NCBI GenBank assembly: GCA_946902875.1
Contig: OX336344.1
Coordinates: 21,039,791 to 21,103,790 of the forward strand
Direction of reading: 5' to 3'
DNA length: 64,000 nt
Source of the DNA: Nematopogon swammerdamellus
Lineage: Eukaryota > Arthropoda > Insecta > Lepidoptera > Adelidae
The notes below the pieces were generated by a model, which did no database searches, had not been told where the DNA came from, and saw nothing but the letters and a program-made list of their open reading frames with translations. Below are positions 53,601 through 63,851 of this stretch, in pieces. Positions within the stretch are counted from its first letter, which is position 1. Each line of letters starts with the position of its first letter. The position numbers and the translations under genes are program-made.

Positions 53601-54714
53601 CGTGTGCAATGGCTAAGTTACCAGCTAGTTACAGGCTGACCTCCAAGTGCAGGAAAGTGACATCAGGAGTTTTTCGCCTGCGAACCGAACCGGGCGACAT
53701 GGTGGAGAACCTGTCTACAACATATTGAAGGTGAAAATAGATCCCGTTTAGGCGCAGGATGATTGCCTGTCGCCTAACATTTCTCAGCTGTGCGAGGTCT
53801 AGGACGGTGGCAAAGCCTACAGACATCGTCGCAATGAATGTCGGACTTGCTGACCTCTACTTGAGTGTGAACCGCCACTGGCATAGTAGATTGCTAGATT
53901 CGTAATTTGGTGAACTCCATTCAGCTCCAGAGAACACTACCAAGGCTTAACACAGCGACCCTTCGGCCAAAGGACTCATCAACAAGACGAGGGTCAGGCA
54001 ACACAAATTCTTGTGCATCACCACAGGTGCGCCCTGGTCCACAGAAACGCCAACCTATACAGAGACCGCACCGTACACCGTACGTACAGGGATAGCACCG
54101 ATGGAGGAGTATTTCCAGACGATGTCCACGGGCTTCTTCAAGGGGCGTACTGACACGACAGCCCGCTGATCGCTAGCGCTTGCGACTACCGACTGTGGGA
54201 TCCATCAACACGGCGCTCTCTGTCGATACTAACATATCCGTTTAACTTCGCAGGTCCGGAACCACCTCGCCGTCCTACCGTCGACGACCAGGGTACGACC
54301 CAGCGAAGTTTCTTGCCAGTTCTTCTTCGCTGTGGTAATCGAACTCCTTCTAGCACCATCGCCCCGGCGGCGGGCGCCGGGGTCGATGTCGAGCAAGCAG
54401 GCGGTTTGACTGACATTCGCTTCTCATTGGCAGTTCTCTTCACCACTCGCAGCTGCAGCGGCTTCGATGCCGCTCGCCCTTAGCCAGTCACTGCGGCCAC
54501 CCTAACTTATGGCGGACAAAGTGACCGCTCCTACCCATGGCTCCTACTCACCAACCAGCCGACCACGGCGACTGTGCTATTTTATATAGGGCGGACAAAG
54601 TGACGGCAGGCCTCACGGGGTTACCGGGCAAAAAACACTGGTTACGGTGTGAGAGTTTTACGACTAATACCTTGTTTTCCTTCGCAGATTCCAAATTCCA
54701 GCGACCCTTTAATG
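53601..54714. other. Degenerate LINE-like sequence and unassigned DNA
   Basis: 53980-54170 on the plus strand reads HKFLCITTGAPWSTETPTYT and APMEEYFQTM, similar to the C-terminal end of jockey-type LINE proteins. 53629-53826 (minus) and 54186-54446 (minus) are open but unidentified. The phrase GCGGACAAAGTGAC occurs twice (~54513 and ~54591). Confidence 0.4.
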
Positions 54715-55583
54715 TTTTTATATTATTCTTTAAATATTTCTTCAAGTATAACCATATTTTGATAAATACTATCGGCAATAGATACGTCGAATCGCAGAGC
54801 AGCAACATTTGGAAAATTTACCGAAACTCTTCTCCCGCCAGTCCCGCCACCCGCTCACTTGCTCTGAATATTCACGCATCAGTTTTTGTCGTCAAGCGCG
54901 CACACACACTCACAGCGCAGATAATATTTTCATACTGAGTAAAAGCTAAAATATATATTATTATCTGCGCTGTTTGTGACAATGCGTACAAATACCGCCC
55001 GCGGACCGCATGCGGCCCGCGGGCCGCGGTTTGACTACCACTGGTATAGCTGGATTAATAAAGTGTTCACAGTTTTATGATAAATATATCTTTAAACGGT
55101 CCTATGATTACACATGAACGATTTTAGAACTTAGTAACAAGGCGGCTATCCGATATTCAACTTGGCCGACTAGGAAATGCTCCAAGGTGAGGGCAGGCAA
55201 CCAAGGTTTTTTATGAGTTAGGTTATCAGAACTATCGAATGGTGTGACTGTCATCTTGGTACTCGATGACGTAAATTTGACCATTTTTCACCACTCTTAA
55301 ATTTGCCCGACTCCAAAAACTGCCAAGGTAGGACGAGGCAACCTAGTATTTTTGTGCTCTTCTTGATGACCTTTATCGAATGTGCCAGGTCTCCAGTTGG
55401 TACTCGATGACGTAAATTGCACCAAAAAAATGACATGTTTAATTACCTTTTACACAAAACGTGCCAGGATTTGCTCAGGCAACCCTGTATATTTTAGATG
55501 CCTATCCTATTCTAGACCACCACAAACTAGTCCCATCTTGGTACTCGATGACGTTGGTTTTTTACGGTGCGCTCTCGTACTAT
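54715..55583. repeat. Right arm of the large inverted duplication
   Basis: Reverse complement of 47426-48290, including the hAT-type end (CCACTG at 55038-55043) and the three ACGTCATCGAGTACCAA marks. Outside it, family B sequence starts at once. Confidence 0.9.
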
Positions 55584-55830
55584 AAAGGGCGACAGGGTCG
55601 CCACCTCTCACCTTGGCACGGTACTTCCACCGAGTCATGCAGCAGGTGGGTCTTCGTGCCTTACTTGCTGCTTGATCGATTTAATCTTGTTCGAATACTT
55701 ACTTTGCCAAACGTGGTGGTCGGTGTTGTGCTGTAACTGACCAAAGTTCTTGCAGCAAAACACCGATTACTGTGCTTATCCCGATTGTCGGGATTCAGCG
55801 TGTGTGATATGTATATATGTATGTAATGAA
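55584..55830 (+). mobile_element. SINE family B, headless
   Basis: AAAGGGCGACAGGGTCGCC to the TATG tail; hairpin arms GGTCGGTGTTGTGCTG and GCAGCAAAACACCGA. Confidence 0.85.
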
Positions 55831-56139
55831 AGTGCATATAGGTAAATTCCAAACACTTCAATTTAAATGAGATCAAAAGAAAAAGGGGATTGACCTAGGT
55901 CATTGCACTTCCTAGACCTAGACAGCACTATTGCCAAATCTCCCCATATTCACTGTCCATCGAGTTTTTATTACAATTTTCAATTTTTGACGTGATAACG
56001 TCACGTCTTAAAAATTTATGAACACCGGCTGCACACACGAAAAAGTGTCACGTTCCATCTGAACCTGTGTGTGCAAGCGAGAGCGCGTAACAAGCGATAG
56101 AGAGGCATATATGGAGAGTAGGAAATACAAAATATATTT

Positions 56140-56235
56140 GTCCGTCTGTTGCGAGCCTCGAACCCGCGGTCCCTGCCACCAATATTGTGTGACCGACCAG
56201 ACGTCTTAACCACCCAGCTAAATCGATCATGTACC
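56140..56235 (-). mobile_element. tRNA-derived SINE family E head
   Basis: Reverse strand: A box TAGCTGGGTGG, B box GGGTTCGAGGC. The spacing fits a tRNA but the acceptor stem does not pair, so not a tRNA gene. Confidence 0.6.
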
Positions 56236-56267
56236 TAGCGAAGCGAATTCGGTCAACAGTAGGTGAA

Positions 56268-56445
56268 GATTTCAGCGGTAATTTACTTGATTCACAGTTA
56301 GGTAGGTGTTGCAACGTTGTAGTATGCACTTTGATATGTAGATGGCGTTATGTAGGATTATAAATGAAATAATTCAGCGGTAGTTTACTTGATTCGCAGT
56401 TAGGTAGGTGTTGCAACGTTGTAGTATGCGCTTTGATATGTAGAT
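56268..56445. repeat. ~102-bp tandem duplication
   Basis: TTTACTTGATTC(A/G)CAGTTAGG ... CTTTGATATGTAGATG in two copies. Confidence 0.9.
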
Positions 56446-56472
56446 GTAGGATAATGACGTTATCACGTAAAA

Positions 56473-56905
56473 CTATCGTGTTTTGCACCGATTTCTCTTT
56501 CAGAGTTTGATCCACGTGAGCGGTATTTATTTCGACTCTCGGAACATTATGTACGCGGGGAGGTAGGAAAGTGTTCGGCCTAACAGTGAAAGATGTGGTA
56601 ATTATTGAAAGCTTTATTGTTAATCTTAGACATAATTTCCTCGAATATGCATACACTTTTCATAACGTTTTTTCAATCTTTCGATCCCATGGAAATTCCA
56701 TTCTATCAGAGAAACGGTACCCGTTTTTCATAGAAACGGAATATGAAAAAGCAATCTATGTAATTCTTACACCGTTGTACACCGTCAGGTTTCCGCTGAT
56801 GGAACAATTGCGCGAAATTAATGGATCTGGGAAAAATTGCTTTGGTTGTCAATTTGGATAGCACGTGGGCGATAAATTAAAGCATTTAATTTGGTTCTGA
56901 GCGGT
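56473..56905. other. Unassigned; 96-codon open frame
   Basis: 56571-56861 (+) is open and starts MFGLTVKDVVIIESFIV, but no domain or repeat partner supports it. Confidence 0.3.
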
Positions 56906-56909
56906 TTTT

Positions 56910-57184
56910 TTGAACTGGACGGAAAACACGAACTATTTACATCGCCGTTTCGACCGACGTTTCATTCAGTGCGGTCGTACCAACCCGGGCGGGATGAACC
57001 CTACCACATAGTAAGGTAAAAAAGGAAGGGACCTACAGTTTTACGAAGAGTCCGAACCACGGTCAGCCGTGGTTCGGACTCGCTCCAAGTTCGAGCGGTC
57101 ACCCATCATATTACTGACAGCGCTCAGGGTTGCTTCTTAACAACAGTCGACCGACCGCACTACTGAGCTACCGAGGCTGACGAG
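56910..57184 (-). mobile_element. SINE family A, tRNA/5S + partial body
   Basis: TGAACTGGACGGAAAACACG to CTGAGCTACCGAGGCTGAC. A local inverted duplication (ACCACGGTCAGCCGTGGT) replaces the region after the B box. Confidence 0.85.
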
Positions 57185-57194
57185 CTAAGGGAGG

Positions 57195-57712
57195 TGACCT
57201 ACAGTTTTTCAACCGACTTCCAAAAAAAGGAGGAGGTTCTTAATTCGTCTGTTTTTTTTTTTTGAGTGCATGTTACTCGATTTCTCCGCCAATTCTCAAC
57301 CGATTTTAATGATTATTATTTTTAAGGGGTTGTCCTTTAATACAATTTATGAAAGAATACCATCCCTAAGGGTGGGAAATTACACACACTTGAACACTTT
57401 CCCACTAAGGAATTTTTCAATCACCCATTTCCCGTCGACTGATTTTAATATTATGTGATATTACTAAAAACAGTTAAATAATTAAATTTTTTTTTAAAAA
57501 ACATTGAACCGACTTCAAATCCTGTAAAGTATTAAATCATATTTCAATGTTTTTTTTAATAGTTTTTTTACGTGAATTTAGTACATATGTAGTACCAGCT
57601 TCCGAATCTATCACACGATCGGAAACAATGGTAACAAAACAAACTCATTAACCATTGTTCGCACGTCGAGCTATGCTAATCGCTAAATTTAAGCTGAAGC
57701 GGGGAGGCTTTT
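57195..57712. repeat. Lepidopteran AACCGACTTC repeat and unassigned DNA
   Basis: CAACCGACTTCCAAAAAAAGG AGGAGGTT at ~57209 and GAACCGACTTCAAATCC at ~57508; the same word in reverse is at 63700-63725. The remainder is AT-rich. Confidence 0.5.
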
Positions 57713-58098
57713 GTCAGCCTCGATAGCTCAGTGGTGCAGACAGTCGACTGTCGCTATTGATTGTTAAGCAACGCTGGGCGCGGTCAGTACTTGGATGGGT
57801 GACCGCTCGACCGTATTGGAGGCGGAACATGATTCGGATTCCACGTAAAACTGTAGGTCAATTCCGTTCTTAACTTACTTAGGTGATAGAGTTAAACAGC
57901 CCGGGTTGATACCACCGCACTGAATGAAAGGTCGGTTGAAACGGCTATGTAAATAGTTGGTGTTTTCCGTCCAGTTCAGTGTAGCCGGCACGACCGAATG
58001 GAAGCACTGACATGGCACCTAGTTCACCAAGGTGTTATGGGCTGACATCACGGATGTAGTAGGTGATGTAGCCAACCCTGTCAGTTTCCATAAAATAA
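57713..58098 (+). mobile_element. SINE family A, tRNA/5S + body; best 5S-like copy
   Basis: A box TAGCTCAGTGG, then TTAAGCAACGCTGGGCGCGG and TCAGTACTTGGATGGGTGAC (5S internal-promoter-like), B box ATTCGGATTCC; body and CATAAAATAAAATAAA tail. Confidence 0.95.
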
Positions 58099-58529
58099 AA
58101 TAAATTAATTGCATTTTATTCTGCGCTCACTAGTGATAAATTTAGAATATTTTTTTTAATTACCTGTTTTAATTAAAATGAAGGGAAATTGTTAATAGGT
58201 ATATTATGTAAGTTATTTAGTAACCTATCATCCTTCATTATGTCCACTTGAGATGCAAACAATCTCACTGAACAATAAAAACTCCTAAGTATTTCATACT
58301 TAGGTACTTTTAAGCTTTTTGCTAAGGACACTGTGTTTCCCCTTAGTGCGAATATTCGTTCGGTTTTAATCCGCATAGAGACAGTTAGACGACAAAAAAA
58401 TTATGTTATTCAAACAATTTATAAATAAGGTAGAGGTAGGTATTTTCGTTTACGAAGACACTGGGTTACGAAGTGCTTCCGTCAAGTTCAGAACCGAAAC
58501 GCAAACATATTACAACACGACAACGTTTG
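58099..58529. other. Unassigned AT-rich sequence
   Basis: 58173-58376 (minus) is open for 67 codons (MRIKTERIFALRGNTVSLAK...), unidentified. Confidence 0.35.
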
Positions 58530-58856
58530 TACCGTGTGGGGCCGGTACTTTAAAAGAATAGCCCCACTGCATCTCTCCCCGTGTATGTCGTAAAAGGCGA
58601 CTAAGGGATATGACTCCCTTCTTATATTACTAGGTGGTAGGGTTTAACCCGCCCGGGTTGGTACCACCGCACTGAATGAAAGGTCGGTCGAAGCGGCTAT
58701 GTAAATGGTTTGTGTTTTCCGTCCAGTTCAGTGTAGCCGGCACGACCGAAGGGAAGGCTGACGTGGCACCAAGTTCACCCGGTGTTATGGGCTGACATCA
58801 CGGATGTTGTGGGTGATGTAGCCAACCGTGTCAGTTCCCATAAACAAAAAAAAAAC
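58530..58856 (+). mobile_element. SINE family A, head + body form; clean copy
   Basis: GTACCGTGTGGGGCCGGTAC, then CGACTAAGGGATATGACTCC joined directly to the body; tail CATAAACAAAAAAAAAAC. Confidence 0.95.
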
Positions 58857-59179
58857 AAAAACAACGGCGCTTACGTCGTTCTATCAGAATTCCCCGGTTT
58901 GCGTTCGTATATAAAAACATATTTAGACGAAGATGGCCAGCCAAGGCTAAATGTCATGTAACCTTTAATGCACATTCAGATCAAAGTAGTAAAAAATTTA
59001 GTATTTAAAAATCAAATCAAATCAACTTACAATGCAACAAGTGGGGTTTTCCATGCGTCATCTTTTGTCGGGAGTGTTTCTTTTTAATTAGGAATTGTAT
59101 TGCAAGCTCAGATAAGATACAATAATTAATTATGGAATAACTTATATGTTGTAGATTAATCCTTATTTAGATTTAAATG
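58857..59179. other. Unassigned sequence
   Basis: No gene or repeat recognised. Confidence 0.4.
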
Positions 59180-60224
59180 CAAAGCGCGGAGATACTTTAC
59201 GCCTGACCAAATCCTGCTGCTGTATAAGTCACAGGTTTTTTTTTTTTTTTTTTTTATGGAAACTGACACGGTTGGCTACATCACCTACAACATCCGTGAT
59301 GTCAGCCCATAACACCGGGTGAACTAGGTGCTATGTCAGTGCTTCCCTTCATTTCGCGCCGGCTACACTGAACTGGACGGAAAACACGAATTATTTACAT
59401 AGCCGTTTCGACCGACGTTTCGCTCAGTGCGGTGGTACCAACCCGGCCGGGATATACCCTACCACCCAGTGAGGTAAGAAGGGAAGGGACCTACAGTTTA
59501 ACGTGGAATCCGAACCACGGTCAGCCTCCAACGGTCGGGCGGTCACCCATCCAATAACTGACCGCACCACTGAGCTGCCGAGGCTGACGATCCCTTAGTC
59601 GACTTTTACGACATGCAATGGGGAGAGATGCAGTGGGGCTATTCTTTTTAAGTACCGACCCCACACGGTACAGGTGAGGTCATGCGTGGAGTATTGCTCG
59701 CATCTTTGGGGTGGGGCTGCTCAGTATCGACTTGGCTTGTTAGACTCGATCCAAAGACGTGCAGTTCGCCAAGTTAACGACTTTGAAGTGTCCTGCAAAC
59801 TTGAACCTTTGCAGCTCCGTAGAGACATAGGTTCACTAAGTGTGTTCTATCGACTGTTCAACGGTGAATGCTCTGAGGAGCTGTTCGAAACAATTCCGAC
59901 TTCACCATTTCACCATAGGTCCACGCGTAACAGACAGGGAATGCATCCCTATACTGTAGAGCTGCCTAAAGTGCGGACTAAGCGCTCCAGTATTTCTTTT
60001 ATCTTCCGCACTGCGAAACTCTGGATGCACTTCCTCCTGATGTGTTTCCTTCAGTGTATGACTTGGGATCATTCAAGAGACGCGTAAAAAGGCATCTGTC
60101 ACGCCGGCACGGCACTCGCAGCCCCCGTTCTAAAACGAATGCTTTTGGGCGTCGTCGGCTCAACAATCCATGCTGACGGCGCCAAGTGTCTCGCGTAGGT
60201 ATCATTAAAAAAAAAAAAAAAAAA
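59180..60224 (+). pseudogene. LINE L1, 3' coding region and poly(A), split by a SINE
   Basis: 59180-59236 and 59670-60224 form one L1 C-terminal segment: CGGAGATACTTTACGCCTGA, then VEYCSHLWGGAAQYR, LLDSIQRRAVRQVNDFE, GSLSVFYRLFNGECSEELF and MHPYTVELPKVRTKR. Frames shift near the end. The tail is ATTAAAAAA with ~18 A. Confidence 0.9.
59237..59669 (-). mobile_element. SINE family A, complete, with ACAGGT target duplication
   Basis: Inserted in L1: ACAGGT at 59231-59236 and 59670-59675. Order on the reverse strand is head, tRNA/5S (with an internal deletion of the 5S-like start), body, A run. Confidence 0.95.
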
Positions 60225-60264
60225 TCAACATTAAGGTAAAATTTAAATTACAAATTTAAAAAGC

Positions 60265-60630
60265 GCCAGCCTCGATAGCTCAGTGGTGCAGACTGTCGAC
60301 TATCGCTATTGATTGTTAAGCAACGCTAGGCGCGGTCAGTTCTTGGATGGGTGACCGCTCGACCGTTGGAGGCTGACCGTGGTTCGGATTCCACGTAAAA
60401 CTGTAAGTCTTTTCCCTTCCTACCTTACTCGCTGGTAGGGTTCAACCCGCCCGGGTTGGTACCACCGCACTGAACGATACGACGGTCGAAACGGCTATGT
60501 AAATAGTTTGTTGTAGCGGGCACGATCGAAGGAAAGCACTGACATGGCACCTAGTTCACCCGGTGTTATGGGCCGACATCACGGATTTTGTAGGTGATGT
60601 AGTCAAACATGTCAGTTTCCATAAAAAAAA
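60265..60630 (+). mobile_element. SINE family A, tRNA/5S + body
   Basis: CCAGCCTCGATAGCTCAGTG to CATAAAAAAAATCC; ~25 bp (TGTTTTCCGTCCAGTTCAG region) are missing from the body. Confidence 0.9.
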
Positions 60631-60910
60631 TCCCCGACTCACATAAATTCAAAAATTATTTCCGTTTACTTAAACATTCTGAGGACCGCTAAGTAAATAA
60701 AATAGAAAAACTCAGAGCCCCAAAAGGTAGTTTTTTTTAATCTGTAATTTAACTTTTATCGACTTTGAATCTATCAACAATACGAAGTAAGTACCTACTC
60801 ATATAACTCAAACTAAAACTAAAAACCTACTAACTAACAAATTATTGTGACATGCGAAGGTTTCTTCTTCGCATTGAATTAGAACTGACGGAATTTTCGA
60901 CGTATCCAGA
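60631..60910. other. Unassigned AT-rich sequence
   Basis: No gene or repeat recognised. Confidence 0.4.
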
Positions 60911-60913
60911 TTA

Positions 60914-61688
60914 GGGAGCGTTCATAAACCACGTGACGGTTTTAGGTGGGGGTCCAGCTTTTTGTCACCTCACGTCACCTATGGGGGTGTCGGGCCGAGT
61001 CACGTGACCAAAAAATTCCCGCGCCGCCGAGAGAGCTGCGCGCTTAAAACTACCGCGTCGTAGATAACGTTCGTAATTTAAATTGTAGAAGTGAGACAAA
61101 GTGTGCAAATTAACGCAAATGAGTATGTTTAAGGCCCTGTCAACCCGTATTCAGCCGTACTCCTCTTTCAAGGCGCCGCTTTCGATGGTTGGAGTATGAT
61201 GCGATACAATGAATCAATAGAAAAATCGGTTTTAATTTTTTTATTCCAAAACTACAGATCGAAACTAAAAAGTAAACAGCTACGGATTTATATATATATT
61301 CAACAAATAAAATATATTTTTTCCAAAACCTTGATTTGGTTACGTTGCCTTAAATACGTTTTTATAACTTAATTCAGAGGCACGTTTATGATTTTTTTCT
61401 ATCGAGCGAAGTTAATCAAATCGTGTTTTCAAAATGCTATCGATCTGCGCTGATAGATGAAGTTTTACATATACTAAAACTGAATCTGTCAGGTAAGTAA
61501 GTAATATTGGCGGTACACTTCCTGAAATTCGAGTCAGACGCAGTCTCACATCACCTTAACTTAAAGCATACGAGAAAATAATATTTCATAAATGTCACGT
61601 TACTCGGGTTTCCGCTTTTGTCACTTCAAGTCACTAGGGGGACGTCCAAATTACCCTAAAATCCGTCACGTGGTTTATGAATCCTCCC
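60914..61688. mobile_element. MITE with TTA target duplication (Harbinger-like)
   Basis: Ends GGGAGCGTTCATAAACCACG and, inverted, GGGAGGATTCATAAACCACG (24 of the first 26 bases match). TTA flanks both ends (60911-60913, 61689-61691). Three-base TWA duplications are typical of PIF/Harbinger; assignment rests on that alone. No transposase. Confidence 0.75.
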
Positions 61689-61721
61689 TTACCTACCTAT
61701 TAACGTAGTTATACAATTAAT

Positions 61722-62166
61722 CAATACTAATAATAAATCTGTAAGGGATGGTCATGGAGTAAGTTATGTACTTTGTTTTATGAGATATTGGATTTGTGGA
61801 CTCTATGTATGATACTAAAACTAAATTGACGATTTATAGAAATATTTTCTGTATGTACGTATTTATGTATGTATGTATGTATGTGTGTGTTTATGTGTGT
61901 ATGTAGGTATGTATATTATGTATGTATGTTCCTCCATACTTTTAAACTGATAATCCGAATTCGATGAAACTTAATACAAGCACATTTAACTATACGGGAG
62001 ACAGGATAGGCTAAATAAAATTCACTTCCGGTTACGCTAAGATCTGGCTCTCATACAACAAACGAATTGTCCCGCACGCCGAAATAAAGGTACAATAGCG
62101 GGCTTACATACTTTCTTTTTTTAAATATGAATTTAACGCGAGCGAAGCCGCGGGCAAAAGCTAGTA
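61722..62166 (+). mobile_element. Lep1-like Helitron, complete non-autonomous copy
   Basis: 5' ATCAATACTAATAATAAATC, a TATG/TGTG microsatellite at ~61858-61930, and 3' GCGAGCGAAGCCGCGGGC then AAAAGCTAGT. No terminal inverted repeat and no Rep/helicase frame. Confidence 0.8.
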
Positions 62167-62393
62167 AAGAATAAACAAATAAAATCAAATATTTGTCCAG
62201 TGTTAGTGTTGACCTTAAGTCTCCGTTCACATAGGCATTACCTAAATATCTGACCATTCACCGTACTCAAGTCAGATGTTCAAGGATTCGCTGCCGATGC
62301 ATGCACCTTCACCCGTTCGTAACCATTCCTATACTACAGCCAGTATTTCTTGGCGAATGAATTTTAAGTAACTGATATTTATATAATATTTTG
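62167..62393. other. Unassigned sequence
   Basis: No gene or repeat recognised. Confidence 0.4.
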
Positions 62394-62577
62394 TCAGCCT
62401 CGGTGCTCAGTGGTGCGGGCGGTCGACCGACAGTCGTTCGTAATCATAAGCACACCTGGGCACGGTCAGAGCTCGAATGGGTGACCTTTCGACCGTTGGA
62501 GGCTGACCGTGGTTCGGATTCCACGTAAAAATGTAGGTCCCTTCCCATCTTATCTTACTAGGTGGTAGGGTTTTACT
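62394..62577 (+). mobile_element. SINE family A, tRNA/5S module only
   Basis: GTCAGCCTCGGTGCTCAGTG to TACTAGGTGGTAGGGTTTTA. B box GGTTCGGATTCC intact; 5S-like part diverged. Cut in the body. Confidence 0.85.
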
Positions 62578-62769
62578 ACGAAGAATAATCGAAAACGGTT
62601 TTAGTGGTATATAATTATTAGCCCAATAATTATCAAGCACATGCTTATGCAAATTTAATAGTTTGATGATTTTCTCATAAATAATATCATCAGAACTTGG
62701 CCGAATTTATATAGAACAACACCTAAGATACCCCCTTTCTAATAAAAAAATAATAATCGAAATCAATAT

Positions 62770-62880
62770 AATTTTTTTTTTTATGGGAACTGACACGGTT
62801 GGCTACATCCCACAACATCCGTGATGTCAGCCCATAACACCGGGTGAACTTGGTGCCACGTCAGCCTTCCCTTCGGTCAT
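62770..62880 (-). mobile_element. SINE family A tail
   Basis: TTTTTATGGGAACTGACACG to CAGCCTTCCCTTCGGTCATG. Confidence 0.85.
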
Positions 62881-63261
62881 GAATGGTAAAGAAATTATCG
62901 CTGAACATACATAAAAAAAAAAATCCAACGAATTGAGAACCTACTCCTTTTATTTTCGCCGTACGACACAGTAAAGATTTTGAGAAGCGATGCATTCTCA
63001 GATGTTTTGTGTCAACAAGATAATGTGTTATGGATGTTCCATATTATAAATGTACATAGCTGATTATGGATTAAACTGACTGATTGTATGACCGTTTATT
63101 GAACACAAATATCCAACGGTATATCGCACTCACGGAGTGTTGGTAAATTCATTATGTAAGTACACTTGTTTTTCCTTTAATTTCTCTTACATCCATACAA
63201 GATATAACCTGGAACAGGTGAAACCGTGTAGTCATAAGTTTGCTGTCTGCCCAGTCCTGCG
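62881..63261. other. Unassigned sequence
   Basis: No gene or repeat recognised apart from an A run near 62910. Confidence 0.4.
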
Positions 63262-63830
63262 TACAGTACGCGGCAGTAAATAATGAACAAGAGAAGAGAA
63301 AACTATTTAAAAAAATATAAAAACCGCCTTCAAAAATGTATGAAATAAAAAAATAAAAATGGAACCCTAGAGTTGAAGGCGGTCGGTTATTTTTGCTTGC
63401 TTTAGCACCACCGCCTTCAACTCTAGTGTTCGATTTTTATTTTTTTATTTCATACATAGTTTTTTATTTCACAGTTTTTTTAGTAATTTTTATTTGCTAT
63501 TAATATACTCGGCGGAATCGCTCGGCCTTCGGCCTCGCGATTCCGCCTCGCTTTCCAATCCGATCTTGACAAAAAAAAAAAAATGGGACCACCTTGCAGC
63601 TAGACTGAACCGAACACAAAAAGAATCATCGAAATCGGTTCACAATTGGGGAAGATATTGCTGAACATACATAAAAAAAAATACATACAGCCGAACATAG
63701 AACCTCCTCCTTTTTTGAAGTCGGTTAAAAATCTTTAACTCGCACGTCTCTGTGCGACAGGGACGACGCTCTACAACCTGATCGTCTCTATCTTAAGCCC
63801 GATGTGCATTGCCACTGCCTCGTACTGTAT
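63262..63830. mobile_element. Repeat H: MITE with TACAGTACG ends, carrying a nested hairpin
   Basis: Left TACAGTACGCGGCAGT and inverted right TACAGTACGAGGCAGT (15 of 16). Right interior ACTCGCACGTCTCTGTGCGA matches the palindrome arm at 28762-28790. Contains the palindrome below, a GC hairpin at 63514-63546 (GGCGGAATCGC and complement) and the CCTCCTCCTTTTTTGAAGTC repeat. Confidence 0.7.
63337..63457. repeat. Palindrome with ~47-bp arms and 26-nt loop
   Basis: ATGTATGAAATAAAAAAATA...CTAGAGTTGAAGGCGGT (63337-63383) is the near-perfect complement of 63410-63457. A partial copy is at 28390-28460. Confidence 0.9.
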
Positions 63831-63851
63831 ATCAAGTAAGTTCAGTCAGTA

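Larger units (their letters stand above)
55985..56472. mobile_element. Element bounded by inverted TTTGACGTGATAACGTCA
   Basis: TTTGACGTGATAACGTCA at ~55985 and its near complement TGACGTTATCACGTAAAA at 56455-56472. Includes a tRNA-like SINE and a tandem duplication. No transposase. Confidence 0.5.

Noticed and set aside
47967..55043. A single 7 kb hAT transposon with ~320-bp terminal repeats
   Set aside because: Flanking bases are inverted rather than direct repeats and the inversion extends ~540 bp beyond the hAT ends; the interior is LINE debris without a hAT transposase.
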